From assembly GCA_022225965.2 (NCBI GenBank), contig JAKJXP020000016.1, positions 1 to 64,000 on the forward strand: a stretch of 64,000 nucleotides of DNA, given 5' to 3'. A program made the position numbers and the translations under genes. This stretch comes from Diatrype stigma. Taxonomy: Eukaryota; Ascomycota; Sordariomycetes; Xylariales; Diatrypaceae. A model generated the notes under the pieces. It saw nothing but the letters and a program-made list of their open reading frames with translations. It ran no database searches and was not told the origin of the DNA. Positions within the stretch are counted from its first letter, which is position 1. Every line of letters starts with the position of its first letter. Shown here piece after piece: positions 35,949 through 47,931 of the stretch.

Positions 35949-37751
35949 CTAAATATCCGTGATATTGACGACGTCTCCGTATCCGTTGACAGCGAGTTCC
36001 TTCTTTTGCGTAGAAGCCTTGACAGGGTTCTTCGCTTTGAAGATCTCGTCGAGTTCCTCGAGCTGCAGGGGGATGTTAGTCAGAACGGTATAATTCATCA
36101 AAACACGAAGACAACAAGGTGGGGGGCAATGACATGTAATAAGGAAGAAACACTCACAGTGCGCCCCTTGGTCTCCGGGATCATCCACCAGATTATTAAT
36201 GCCTGGGCAGCATCCTGAACGGTGAAGATGATGTAAGTTTTCCAACCAATCCTGTCCATGGACACCGGCCAAGCAAATTGGTTAAGCAGGCCGCCGACAT
36301 TCACAGCTAGTGAAGAGAAGGCCATGCCCTTAGCGCGCATCTCGAAAGAGAGGACCTCGACGGGGTAGAGGGCCTGCAGGGGCGTGATGCCAACGGAGAA
36401 GACAGCGCAGAAAAGGAAGACCATGGCCAACGCAGCACTCGAAGCGGCTTTGTTGGTCCCGATAATGACGTTGCCGTCGGCGTCGATGCCGCCACCCGAC
36501 ATGGCGAACTCCGCCGAGGCGATGGTCATACCAAGCCAGATGACGCAGCAGCCGGTGAAGGAGAAAAGAAGCAATGGCCGGCGGCCGACCCGGTCTACAA
36601 TCAGGGCACCAAGGATAGCCCACAGGAACTGCTGGCAAGAATTGATCAGCGTAATGTTAGCCTGCTCGATTTCGTGTTCGAAGCCGCACGACTCGAGTAC
36701 CGCGCCGAGAAAGTACGACAGCACAGCGTTGCCCGCCCACTGGCCGAATATGGAGATGACGACGTTGCATGAGAGCCGGTAGACCGAGGCGCGGTCGCGG
36801 AATAACGCGCTGTAGTCCCACCACCGCTTATCGGCGCCGTCCATGTTGAGCAGCTCCTCATACTCGTGCAGCTGCAGCGTGACCCACACACTATCTTCGT
36901 TGCCGTTGCCGTGGTATCGTGTGAGCATTGCCTTCGCCTGATCATGCTTATTGTTGACGTACAACCAGCGGGGCGACTCGGGCAGTGCGAGGCTGATCAG
37001 GAGGATCAGGCCCGAGAACAACATCTGGAGCCAGGTGATCACGCGCCACGAGTAGTCGCCGCCAACGTTCAAAGCGCTGCGAGCCGCGCCCGACGCAATG
37101 ATGGCCCCAGAGAACCAGAGGGTGTTGTACATGGCGCCGACCCGGCCACGGTAGGCCGGATGGTTGATCTCGATGACGTATGTAGGACCGGCGGCCGCCA
37201 CGATGGATACGCCGAAGCCCAAGAGGAAGCGGCCGCCCATGAAGGAGCTGGCCGCCGTCGATGTGCCCTGGATGATGGTGCCGATAACGATGAGCCCGGC
37301 GCCGATCATCATGCCAATCCTCCTCCCCCAGTTGTCGATGGCGGGGCCGACGAAGGGCAGGGCGACGACACCACCGATCTGGTACATGGACGAGACGATA
37401 CCGGCCCAGATGCCGCTATTTTCCACGCCGTAGTATGCCTGGAAGGCCTTGTTCTGGAGCAGGTTGTTGATCAAACTGCCGTCGTAGCCGTTCATCGTGC
37501 TGCAGAAGAATCCAACTAGGGAGAACAGGTAGATCATGAGCTGTGGTTTCGACCAGGCCGAAGGTGGCTCCTTAAGCATCGCCTCGTTAAAGATCTCATT
37601 TCCCTGGGCGACCCGCGTCTCCGCGACCTCCTATGGTACCGTCCACCCGATTAGTCAACGGTTCTCGTCGTTCTCTGTTGCTATGCACTTCTAGACCCAC
37701 CTTCTCCGGGTGCGAGGAGCCCTCGACAACATGGTGCTCTTCATTCCCCAT
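35949..37751 (-). CDS. MFS sugar transporter (lactose permease-like)
   Basis: Exons on the minus strand 37751-37701, 37630-36158 and 36062-35949 give 545 residues. A short hydrophilic N-terminus (MGNEEHHVVEG...) is followed by twelve hydrophobic segments. Sugar-porter motifs are DNWGRRIGM in the loop 2-3 region, PESPRWL after helix 6, DRVGRRP in the loop 8-9 region and PETKGRT at the end of helix 12, which lies at the last exon junction. The style is that of fungal LAC12-like lactose, cellobiose or hexose permeases in the plasma membrane. Introns are 70 bp (TGACTAA branch) and 95 bp. The neighbouring hexokinase, 3 kb away on the same strand, would be a logical partner (inference). Confidence 0.93.
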
Positions 37752-40700
37752 ATTGCTCAACAGCCCACTTGCTAACGTACTTAGCAATTCACCTTCGCTC
37801 GGCCGATTAATTACTTGAAGAGTATGTAATGGAATGAGGCAGCTGCCTGTTGAAGAGACGATGCTGGGGAAGGCACCGGGTTCAAGAGAGAGAGCACGCG
37901 GGTGAAAGGGCACCTTTATGTCCTAAAGATGTTCCCCCGGACTCTACAAGGATCAAGACTCTGCATGCCTTGTGGATGGTGGACCGCCCACAGTATTATA
38001 ATCCAAGCCTGGACTCTTGGCGAATGCCGCTTCGCTGCTAAACTTCCTCTGACCTGCATATCGACCATGCACATGGCCGACTGTTCAATCCCAACTAGGG
38101 GGCCACACCCCGGTCACATCCCGCCCTACCCCTACATAAAATGACAACCGAGCCGGAACGGGCTCGCACGTTCTCCAAGCTCGACCATGGGCTTGAATAA
38201 CGAGTCTGAACTATCTACACTATGCTGGCGTCCCTTTTACACATTCTGCAGCTCAAGTGTCGGGTCGTCCGTAATGTAACGAAAACGTGACCGGCAGTTG
38301 AAAAAGAAGAGGCTTGTGTGGCATTATTGCAATCTCTGTCGCTCAAGGGGACGACGGCCGGCGATGCAACGAGCGAAGTAGGACCGGTGCTCCTTTCTCA
38401 CCCGAACGCGATAACTCAACTCCTAGTTAGAAGATAAACTCTAGCCTGGGTAACAATACCTACGGTATAACTGCGTTATTACACCATGTGAGGATGAAAC
38501 ATCAATGGACAATTGCACCTTGTCAGCACTTGTGGAAGCGAGCTAATCGCTGTTTCCCCATTGTCGATATGGGGGACATGGGCGACAGGGATCCAACGAG
38601 CGTTGCAAACTATATAGTAGTTACATAAATTCCTAGCCAGATATACAGGGATTTACCGCAACCCGTTGGATGCTACGTGCATGGAGCATATTGATATCTC
38701 ATCTATGGTAGGTTCATTACCATCGAAATAGTTCCTGGCAGCCATTTTATAACCTAGATGATACACTTCAGGTGAAATCCGCAAACGTTTGGACATTCCT
38801 TCAAGTTATCTACAGGCTTCGGCATCGGCCCCTCGCCAAAGTCAAAAGATAGCCTGTTACCCTAGGAAGGCAGAGTTACTTCTTTACCATGGCATTGTTA
38901 GGTGTAGATTTCTTGTCTCGGCATCATCTCTTTGCATGGATAGATTCGCCCACCAGTCGCATGACTGATATCTCGTCTCTTGGTCTCAACGATCTGCATA
39001 TGCCCTTCCCCGCGGTGCTAATTTCCCCAGGCTTGCCCCCTTTCAGGGTTGCGGGGGATAGCGGGCCGCATTCCAATTGAGCCAGCATTGCTACGCTAGG
39101 AAGTCCGATCATCGCCTCATCAGCCCAGTCGGTCCCAGTGCAATGGCCGAGAACCACCTCTGCCCGTTTGCCGGACTAGACTACATGGGGCACGTTTTCT
39201 CAACATAGCTGCGAGCCGAATTTTTGATCCAATACCATCTATTAATGGATGAGCCATTTATTTTCTCACCAGGTCATATTATGATGTGTAGTTTCTCGTC
39301 TCTACGAAATGCTAACATTGGAAGATGTTGTTCAAGCCATTTGGTACATACGTAGGTACTAGATAGCAACTGATAGGCTCTCTTGGCTCTGATGTTGAGA
39401 TGGAAAAATGGGCCGGATTCCGCCCGAGATATTCAAAGGAGACTAATGGAGACTCCCGTAGCGGAACATGTGGTCAGATCCATCTCCTTGCCTGAGTAAG
39501 TAGGTAAGTAAGTACCTGAGGTAAGTATTCATCTTCCACCACCAGACATACACCTGCGATAGACATCCAGTGATGGGTTCTAGTTAGGTAGTTATAACCT
39601 AGCTGCCCAGGTAGTTAACCCGCTGCGTTCCCGCGTTGCATCTCGCCTGTCATTTTCTCTGGGTGGAGAATATCAGGAGATCAGCCGCTAAGAAACGTGG
39701 AGGATGCGGGGGACGTTCGGACAGATCCATGAGTTAGGACCGTGGATCCGGCTCAGACGGTACGCCATCGTGTCCGCAAGTCCGTCGCGCAGGTGATGTC
39801 AATTGTCGGCACGTTCTTGAAGCGATGATCGGAAGAGCTACTCTTATGGTATGAATATTTTTTGAGCCTCAATTTCCCTTGCTTGGGATTCAAGGCATAA
39901 ACTGCTTTGGGTGCTAGGCGGCTAGATACACAGCTAGATGCAAAATCCAGCCACTACAGTCGTGTTCATAGCTTCAGGTCATGGGTGCAGAACTAGTCGT
40001 CCGGGCTCCGATCGCCTCCCGACCTACAATCCTGCCCCGGATCCAGAACCCGACCGAAACATTCCCAGCATTGGAGGACTACCTACCCATTACCCTAGCG
40101 TAGGTAGTTCCGAATATCCCCCCAGCCATGTAGGTACTACCCGAGGCGTCCCACTCAGCCAGTCCAGTGGGATGGCACAATCTCGAGGATTCTCGACCAA
40201 GTTCATCGTGAATATCATGCAGCGAATGCTAGCTTTGACGCTTCGGTAGGATCAAACGCATCTATTATTCATCACATCACACAGATCACCTGGGCACTTT
40301 GTGGAAAATTCCGAAGCAGCAGGAGAAGCTAAATCCACACACTCCCGTCCTAGGTACCTATGTATATAGGTTGTATGTAGGCACGTCATTGTATGGAGCT
40401 GAAGCACCCTACCTACATATAGTACATACTGACCCCCGTATACCTTAGCTTCGAGGCAGGGCTGAACGGCTGATACTTATTACCGTACTACCTATGTAGT
40501 AGCTGAGAGAAGCATGGACCACCTGACAAAGGTCGCTGCTATAGCTCCGTGGAAGCCGAAACCCCCACCAACCCCACCTACGACGTGACGGGATTTGTCA
40601 TTCTCCTTCCGAGCAAAAGCGGCAGGAATAAGACGTCATGAATCAGCGTTGTTGCGTTTGGAATCATTGAGGCTATTCAGTGATATTACAAACATTCCTT

Positions 40701-40956
40701 GCCACTACATCATATATATATCTAGTAAGTGCCCAGCGACAAGTGGCCAAAAGACAGCCAGACAGCCAGGAAGAAATCAGCTTCACTCGACCTGGTAAAT
40801 TCATTCATGCGCACGACCAACGACCCTGACCCCACCAACCGCAGAATTCCAAGGGATATCGCTGCTGTAACCCTCAAGCCCAAGCTCAAGCCCAAGCTCA
40901 CGCTCACGCTCACGCTCACGCTCACATTCTTCCTCGCAACCGGGCTCGCCATCATC
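37752..40956. other. Intergenic region, about 3.2 kb, no supported gene
   Basis: Normal composition with scattered TAGGTA/TACCTA motifs (about 39,340-39,620 and 40,350-40,500). Small open frames (38889-39080, 39938-40249) have no domain or coding bias I would trust. A frame from 40729 joins the next gene and is discussed there. Confidence 0.5.
40879..40926 (+). repeat. Short tandem repeats upstream of MsrA
   Basis: AAGCCCAAGCTC units are followed by repeated CTCACG hexamers. In the upstream-extended MsrA frame they encode KPKLKPKL and LTLTLTLTLT. Confidence 0.7.
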
Positions 40957-41745
40957 ATGGCCGCCAATTTCGCAATGCCCAATTTCATCTCGAGGCTCTT
41001 CCGACCGCTCACTAGCACCGCGCGCGTAGGCATATCATCCGAGGGAACGAACGGCCTTGCCAACACCAACGGGGGGGCCGCCGCGCTCCCCGAGGGTGCC
41101 GAGAAGGCCACCATCGCGGCCGGCTGCTTCTGGGGGGTCGAGCACTTGTACCGGAAACACTTCGCGGGCAAGGGTCTAATAGACGCGCGCGTAGGCTATA
41201 CGGGCGGCGACTCGAGCCACCCGAACTACCGACAAGTGTGCTCGCAATCAACCGGACGTGAGTATCTGTCATCCGTTCTTTCGCCCATCACTCCCACCCC
41301 CGCTTTGTTTATCTAGCGGGTCAGTTCCATAATCTCAAACGAGAGGCGAAATAAATCCCAGCAGAGTACTAACAACAAAGAAAATCAATCAACAGATGCC
41401 GAAGCACTCCAGATTCTCTTCGACCCAGCGCAGACGTCATACCGGCAGCTTCTCGAGTTCTTCTACCGGATGCACGATCCGACAACGGCAAACCGACAGG
41501 GGCCCGACGTCGGAACGCAGTACCGCAGCGCGGTGTACTTCCACGGACCTGAGCAGGAGCGCGTGGCGCGCGAGCTGACGGCGCAGGTGAACGAGCAGTG
41601 GTACGGTGGCCGCGTCGCCACCGAGGTCGTCCCCGCCGGGCCCTGGTGGGACGCCGAAGAGTACCACCAGCTATACCTTAACAAGAACCCCTCCGGCTAC
41701 GAGTGCCCGAGCCACTTCCTACGGTCGTTCGCGCCCCTGAAGTAG
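40957..41745 (+). CDS. msrA: Peptide methionine (S)-S-oxide reductase MsrA
   Basis: Exons 40957-41257 and 41396-41745 give 216 residues. Catalytic motif AAGCFWG holds the nucleophilic Cys57. Further family marks are ARVGYTGGDSSHPNYRQVC, then HAEALQILFDP across the intron, FFYRMHDPTTANRQGPDVG and QYRSAVYF. The enzyme reduces the S-form of methionine sulfoxide in oxidised proteins, using thioredoxin. The 138-bp intron has a perfect TACTAAC branch site. The frame is open upstream to an ATG at 40729 (76 extra residues, with a tandem LTLTLTLTLT stretch and basic residues), so a longer, possibly membrane- or mitochondrion-directed form could arise from alternative starts. Confidence 0.93.
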
Positions 41746-42765
41746 TTAGTGTGCGGGGCCTGGCGGGGCCGGGAGGATGGGGGCGGACGCTGGGGATGAA
41801 CACAAAGAAGCAAACAGAAGGAACGAGGTCGGTATCTCATACAGGTCTCATACAGGTCTCATACAGGATGGGTCGAGGATACCTACTGCGGACTGTTTAT
41901 GGGTAGATCCCAAGTTCATCGTTGTTAGCCAATTGGCTTTTTCGGGGGCAAATATAAGGATACCACAGTGAACCATGAGAAGCTACTACGGATGCGACCA
42001 TCTCTACCTAGGTAGACTATTAAAGGGGGGTCAGATCAGGTCAGGCCAAGAGCAAACAGAGGAGACAGATAAGGCGTCTTGTTTTATTCATATCCAGCAC
42101 TGCTACAAACCCCCTCATTGTGACAGCAACCGACACTTCTAGGCTAAGGCTAGGAAAAAGCCACTGTTTTAGGTGTTTTACCATTATTACAGTGAAGTAC
42201 TCTCACATAAATATTACCAAGGCTCCTTTCCAAGCCCCTCTTACATGCGATGTCCTGGAAAGCTTGTTGCTTTACTGTGCGCAAGAAATATATCCCGCTT
42301 CCAATAATGTAAAGCCAGGGTTTTACGATATGGTTGATTGCACAATTATTTATATAAACAATGAAGTGCATACAGTAACAGAGCGGTCAGGCAACCAGTG
42401 TCTCTCTAAGTGATGTTTCATCAAGGCTTGCTAAAATAGTCTGTTCGGACTTAAGAATAGTGTTCGTAGAAGCATATCCTGTTAGGCGGACTGCAAAGGT
42501 GCATGAACCCGCAATGGTAGGTAATGTACATGTGAAACCAGCATCGAATAATAGCATATACGTTCTTATGTATTTCGTTCAGGATTAAGTACCGATACAA
42601 TCCGGTCCGGCAAGTCAGTTGAGGCGCCGAGAGAGGAGTTCATTTGTCTTTGAAATACAGAGCAAACATACCATTCAGTCCCACTATATGGGAATTAATG
42701 GCAACATAGCCCTTTCATCCCAATGCCAGCTTATTGTTACAATATGGAAACCAATCCATCCCCGC
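41746..42765. other. Intergenic with a 3 x 11-bp repeat
   Basis: About 1 kb without a gene. At about 41,836-41,868 the 11-mer TCTCATACAGG occurs three times in a row. CTACCTAGGTAGAC lies at about 42,004-42,017. Confidence 0.5.
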
Positions 42766-43903
42766 CTACTTCCTCCGGTTCTGCTGCATCATCAGGATCT
42801 GAACCATCCGGATGAAGATGTTCAAGAAGTCGAGCTCCAAGGAGATGCTCTCGTTGACTGGATCCTTCTTAATAACGCCCGCCTCGGCCATACGCGCGTG
42901 GTACAGGATCTTCTGGACATCGTACAGGGTGAAACCGCCGAACACGGCCAGACCACCATATAACCATAGGTTCTCCGTCAGTGCCAGGGTTCGAACTGCG
43001 GTTGCCGGAATCACGAGAGGGGCAAGGCCAGAAACAGCTACAATAGCAGCACCGGCAAGGAGAGGGCCGCCGATGTACATGTACTTCTCCTGCTTGGCAG
43101 TGGCACCGACGAAAGAGATAGATCCCATCATGGCGACAGTATAGAGACCAGCACGGGCGATTAGGGCACCAGGGGCGAAGACGAGGAGAGGTGCGATGAA
43201 GGCAGCCTGGGTTGCGTTGAATGCGGTCCAAAGAGCGTACTTGGGAATATAGCTATGATGTTGATGTTAGTGAACCCATGTTCCAGAACTTCCATGTCCA
43301 GAACTTCCATGTGCAAGCATATAGGTAACCCAAAAGAAGCAGAGAAGCGTACTTATCAGGATCGATGGATCGCGTTCCCATCATCGTACCAAAGCTGAGA
43401 GCTAGACCGCCGATCGCCACTACCCAGGGGTTGGTCACCATCAATCTGTAGACGAAACCGCTCTGAACCATTTGTCGCGCAGTGAGGCCGATAATGCCGA
43501 CGCCGAGACCGGTGTGGAGGAAAGTCGAATTGAGGTATTCGCGCTCGAACAGTGGCATGCCGCCATCTTCCCGGGTCTCGCGGTTGAACACGGCGTTGAT
43601 GGCGACGAGGGTACCGCCAAAGATGGCGCCTCCGACAAGCAGTCTTCGTAGGGTCGAGCCTGAATCTACCGTGGGCGCTGCGGCGGGCTGCATGTACGTC
43701 CTCGCCTGGGCAAAGGCATTTTTCGGCGCCGTCCGCAGAACGGCCGATGCGACGATCGGTCTCGATGTGAAGAAGGCCGATGACTTTATGGATGATTGGT
43801 GAAATGCCCGCGCGGGGGTCGAAGCGCGGAAGGACTTGGTGAGTTCGGGAAGCCTGGAAACCAGACGCCCAGGTCCCTGGCGGACCGTGATGGTGAACGA
43901 CAT
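42766..43903 (-). CDS. Mitochondrial Bax-inhibitor-1 / GHITM-family membrane protein
   Basis: Exons on the minus strand 43903-43353 and 43252-42766 give 345 residues. The first about 80 residues are rich in Ser, Arg and Ala and poor in acidic residues, as in a mitochondrial presequence. About seven hydrophobic helices follow, including WVVAIGGLALSFGTMMGT, then APLLVFAPGALIARAGLYTV and GGLAVFGGFTLYDVQKILYHA. The last run with its Asp and the closing NESISLELDFLNIFIRMVQI are the UPF0005/Bax-inhibitor signature. GHITM relatives sit in the inner mitochondrial membrane and are linked to cristae structure and calcium or proton exchange. The 100-bp intron contains a doubled ACATGGAAGTTCTGG. The upstream Met at 43954 is possible. 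Confidence 0.92.
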
Positions 43904-44919
43904 TGTTGTGGCTGGTAACTTCTGGTATTTGAATGAATGAGAGATGGGAAACACAACGAAGGGTTTGGTGTGGGAGAGAAAGCGACAATAGATGGTTGTT
44001 GTTAGGATTGTGAAGAATTTGGAGGAGAAAAGCGACAGGTCCAGTCCGCAGGCAATGACGCTGAATTTAGCTCCTGTGGCCCTCTGTAATCGGGTATGTA
44101 GGCTGTAGCCTGTAGGTGCTAAAGAGTGGGGTCTTTGGTGGGAGGTGCCAGTTGAGTGGCGCGCTGGCCGCTTCCAGAACTGTATCGAACTGAGGTTGAG
44201 GTCATTGGTCAGTCATTGGCTTGCGCACTCCAAGTTGACTAAATTCCGTTTGTCGTTATATCCGACAAACACCGACCGGCCAGACGGGCAGCCGGGAAGT
44301 AACGGGTCCACGGGTGCTACCGGTAGGTAGCTTCCTCCACAAAAGTATCGGTCCGACAACAGCTGGAAATAACTGGAAGCAAGCCGCATCAAATAGGGGT
44401 CAGGGGTCAGGGGTAATAGCTTTGCATTTGCTATAACTAATAGCGAAACCCAGGCATCGCACAGTAATGTCAAAGTTCCCCTTATCTAGTCGGAGCTAAC
44501 TTAAAACTACATTGTCACTGTACTAGATACTTACAACCATATCTACGCAAACACACGCATCCAAGGACATGAACTAATAGGAGATTCGTGCATCTCTCCA
44601 TGTCTGTGACTAAACATAACCATTGTAGTCGATAAAGGATGCAACACAATGGCATTGTGGATACGACGGGGAGTCTTTCATATCCTGAACAACAAGCATC
44701 AATCCAAGATGACACAAAGGATGGCCAATTGATATCTACAATGGGATGGTTCAACATGCCAGATTGGAACAGGAAACAGAGTAACAGCCGAGCTAACAGG
44801 GAACAACTTCTTACACGGAATAAATCTGAATGACCAACTAACTATACTGTTACCAATAGAATGTAGTATATAATGGGTGAGCTCATCCCCCCCGATCATC
44901 TGGATAATCATCACCATCA

Positions 44920-44967
<48 letters not shown>

Positions 44968-45051
44968 CCGATTCGGAAGCCCGAATCTCAGAAACCTCTT
45001 AGAATAACTAGACTTCAAGTCACAATATCACACGCACACAAACGTCACATC
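43904..45051. other. Intergenic, divergent promoter region
   Basis: About 1.1 kb between the GHITM-family gene and the proline-rich repeat gene, which are divergently transcribed. It contains AGGGGTCAGGGGTCAGGGGT near 44,395-44,415 and a long CA microsatellite listed separately. Confidence 0.5.
44921..44966. repeat. (CA)23 microsatellite
   Basis: 46 bases of uninterrupted CA about 85 bp upstream of the proline-rich repeat gene. Confidence 0.98.
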
Positions 45052-45957
45052 ATGGCTTTCATCACTGTAGTCGTCCCCGAGATGAACTCCTTCGGGGGAA
45101 GTCTTCCAACTCCTCCTCCTACGCCACCCCCGAAGAACTCACTGGGTGGAAGTCTTCCGACCCCACCTCCCACACCTCCCCCCAAGAACTCTCTCGGCGG
45201 TGGCTTACCTACTCCTCCTCCCACTCCTCCTCCGAAGAATGAGCTCGGCGGTAGTTTGCCCACTCCCCCTCCAACGCCGCCACCGAAGAACTCTCTCGGT
45301 GGCAGCCTTCCTACTCCTCCCCCGACCCCTCCACCCCAGAATGAGCTTGGCGGGGGCCTTCCAACCCCTCCTCCCACACCGCCGCCGAAGAACTCGCTCG
45401 GTGGGGGCCTACCTACGCCCCCTCCTACTCCTCCTCCGAAAAACTCGCTCGGTGGTGGTCTCCCGACTCCGCCGCCAACCCCCCCGCCCAAGAACACTCT
45501 CGGCGGCGGTCTTCCAACCCCACCCCCCACGCCGCCGCCGAAGAATTCGCTCGGTGGAGGCCTGCCCACGCCCCCTCCTACCCCCCCTCCGAAAAACTCT
45601 GTAGGCGGCGGTCTTCCGACCCCTCCTCCCACTCCCCCACCAAAGAACTCTCTTGGTGGTGGATTGCCTACCCCTCCTCCCACTCCTCCGCCGAAGACCT
45701 CCTTAGGCGGCAGTCTTCCGACTCCGCCTCCTACTCCTCCACCAAAGAACGAGCTCAGCGGGGGCCTACCAACCCCTCCTCCCACCCCTCCCCCAAAGAA
45801 CGAGCTCGGCGGTGGCTTACCTACTCCTCCTCCCACTCCTCCCCCAAAGAACACCTCGCGCCTTTCTCTTCCCTGTCAAATCCTTCATTCTATGTCATCA
45901 CACCGCGGTCTTCACTTTCCAGGCTCATTCGAGTATCAAGTGATGCTTAAGGCGTAA
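45052..45957 (+). CDS. Proline-rich protein of fifteen 17-residue repeats
   Basis: An open frame of 301 residues: an 11-residue start (MAFITVVVPEM), fifteen consecutive 17-residue units of consensus NSLGGGLPTPPPTPPPK, and a 35-residue non-repeat tail. No unit has an insertion or deletion. Variable sites are S/E/T at position 2 and G/S at position 6. The 51-bp DNA units differ mostly at third codon positions. No signal peptide, membrane segment or known domain is seen. PTPPPTPPP can bind SH3, WW or EVH1-type modules and can be strongly O-mannosylated, but no function can be assigned. An equally long antisense frame (45045-45854) is explained by codon register (see rejected items). Confidence 0.7.
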   Translation: MAFITVVVPEMNSFGGSLPTPPPTPPPKNSLGGSLPTPPPTPPPKNSLGGGLPTPPPTPPPKNELGGSLPTPPPTPPPKNSLGGSLPTPPPTPPPQNELGGGLPTPPPTPPPKNSLGGGLPTPPPTPPPKNSLGGGLPTPPPTPPPKNTLGGGLPTPPPTPPPKNSLGGGLPTPPPTPPPKNSVGGGLPTPPPTPPPKNSLGGGLPTPPPTPPPKTSLGGSLPTPPPTPPPKNELSGGLPTPPPTPPPKNELGGGLPTPPPTPPPKNTSRLSLPCQILHSMSSHRGLHFPGSFEYQVMLKA

Positions 45958-46510
45958 GATGTAGGTGAGTAAAGTAGGGATGTATGGACGATGGGCGAGT
46001 AAGAAATGTTTTTGCTCGTTAGAGACACATGGGCAGGATGAAAAAGGGGAAGATGAGTAAATCTTTACTACCCCTGAGCTTTTGATAGCCAGCTAGTTCT
46101 ATTGAATGCCATCTTTGATACATCCTAGCTAAATACAGTCCGCCTTTGTACTTGCTTAATTGAGTAAGATATATGATAGTCTTTAGTCCTTCGTTATCAT
46201 GTCATCGTGAAATAGTATATAATGATTGCGCCTCTATAAACAAAATGCATAGACTTTATAGACTTATGCGGACCCATCTCTCCTAAGATTTCCCTCTTAT
46301 GAACATCGATATCGTATCTTTATACTCCCGGCAATCATTCTGTATTATTGCCCTTCTTTGTACTAGTTCCCAAACGGAAGCGTTTCGTCTCGAGTCCTCT
46401 TTGTCTCCATAACACAATGGCTCTTCGAAAGTTTGCTCGGAACGATGTGCAGATGGATGCTGGTCGTCTATTCGGCACTATGCGACGCTCCCAGGGGCCT
46501 TAAAGCTAGA
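45958..46510. other. Intergenic, with a possible uORF before the kinase
   Basis: No gene. An ATG at 46417 in good context opens a 28-codon frame ending TAA at 46501-46503, eight bases before the kinase ATG. It could reduce kinase translation or could be part of an unrecognised first exon. Confidence 0.4.
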
Positions 46511-47900
46511 ATGGCTGAACCAATTTTTGTCGACCTAGAAGACGAAGACCGAGGCGAGTCGATCATTGCGGAGCTCAGGGACCACTTCGCTACGATACCT
46601 GATTGGGATTTCGAGTGCCATCTATCTCAAGGTGCCTACGGCGTTGTCGTTCGGGTCAAAAAGAGACACTCGTCTGGGCGCATCGAGAGGTTAGCCGTGA
46701 AAAGAGCTCTAGGTAATGGGGACGAGGAAGGTTGCTTGAGGAATGAGATAAAGTGGTTGAAAGTAGGAACTCCATCCGAATACCGTCATTTTACAGCCTG
46801 AAAGTAGCGCGTGCTGATATAAATCGACGGAAGAGGCTACGTGGTGCCGAACATATCGTGAAGATTGTTGCTGCTCGCGACGACATCAATCACAATGCAA
46901 GATCTAGACTAAGGCGTAGAATACGGCTTTCGTGGCTCAGAAGTTTATTACCGAAACCAGCCGACCATTTTCTCATAGGATTAACAGGGCCCGTCATCGC
47001 GATGGAGTATCTGGAGAACGGGTCATGGTTGCGACTGATGCAAAGGGTACAAGCCCACCGCATTGACCTGCCTAACCGCTTACTCTGGTCCTTTTTCCTC
47101 TGCTGTAAGATCCAAGAAGTGTCAATTCATCTAGCATCTTTTCTACTGACCCAAGTAAGTGGTGAGGGCATGTGTAGGCCTAGCATACCCCATAGGTTCC
47201 AAAGATGGTGCACAAACACAACTGGAAACGATTCCAGCCGACGGGAGCGCGCCATCTACTGTTGAGCACGGCGATCTCCACCTCAGCAATGTGATGTTCG
47301 GAAGTGCAGACGGACGGTTCGCAGAGCACGCCATCGCCCCAGTGGCGAAGTTCATCGACTTGGGGTCGATGAAGGAGGGAGTAGGGGTGGCCGATAATAT
47401 CATCAAAATTGGAACGGTAAGTTGAGATTCCTCTATTCACGGACTGCGTTCCTTATCCACGCTTTCTAGAAGCAACAGGGAAAACAGCTTTGCAGCAGAG
47501 ATCGGTTTAAAATAAAGTACGAGATCGAGGAGATGGTGACGCTGACTGGTATGAACATAAAAAAAGAGGATGCTTAACATAGTAGTCCGAGACCAACCGC
47601 GCCGTCTTCTCCGCAACACGACAACCTACAACGGGATTGAGACGCATGCGTTCCCGATTTTGCCATCACCGACGGGGCAGAAGAGTCCCAATTACCTGTT
47701 GCCACTCTTGGATCCGGATCTGCGCGACGTTATCGCGCGATGCATGGCAAAGCAGGAGGCGGACCGGCCCACGTTACCGGAATTACTGCGGGTCGCCGAG
47801 AATGCGGTTCGAACGAAGAAGGCGGCATCGTACGCGCCCAACGGCGCCCGTGAGACCGACGACGCCATCGCCGAAGTGGTCCGACAAATCATCTACAACG

Positions 47901-47931
<31 letters not shown>

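Noticed and set aside
15187..37751. The whole 15-38 kb interval as one secondary-metabolite cluster
   Set aside because: There is no PKS, NRPS, terpene cyclase or pathway regulator, and the interval is broken by transposons, pseudogenes and a primary-metabolism hexokinase.
42985..42998. GGTTCGAAC resembling a tRNA B box
   Set aside because: It is inside a coding exon of the GHITM-family gene and no A box or cloverleaf can be built around it.
45045..45854. A 269-codon Gly-rich open frame antisense to the proline-repeat gene (FFGGGVGGGVG repeats)
   Set aside because: The two frames share the same wobble position, so CCN proline codons on one strand automatically read as GGN glycine codons on the other. 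The antisense frame stays open as a by-product and needs no gene.
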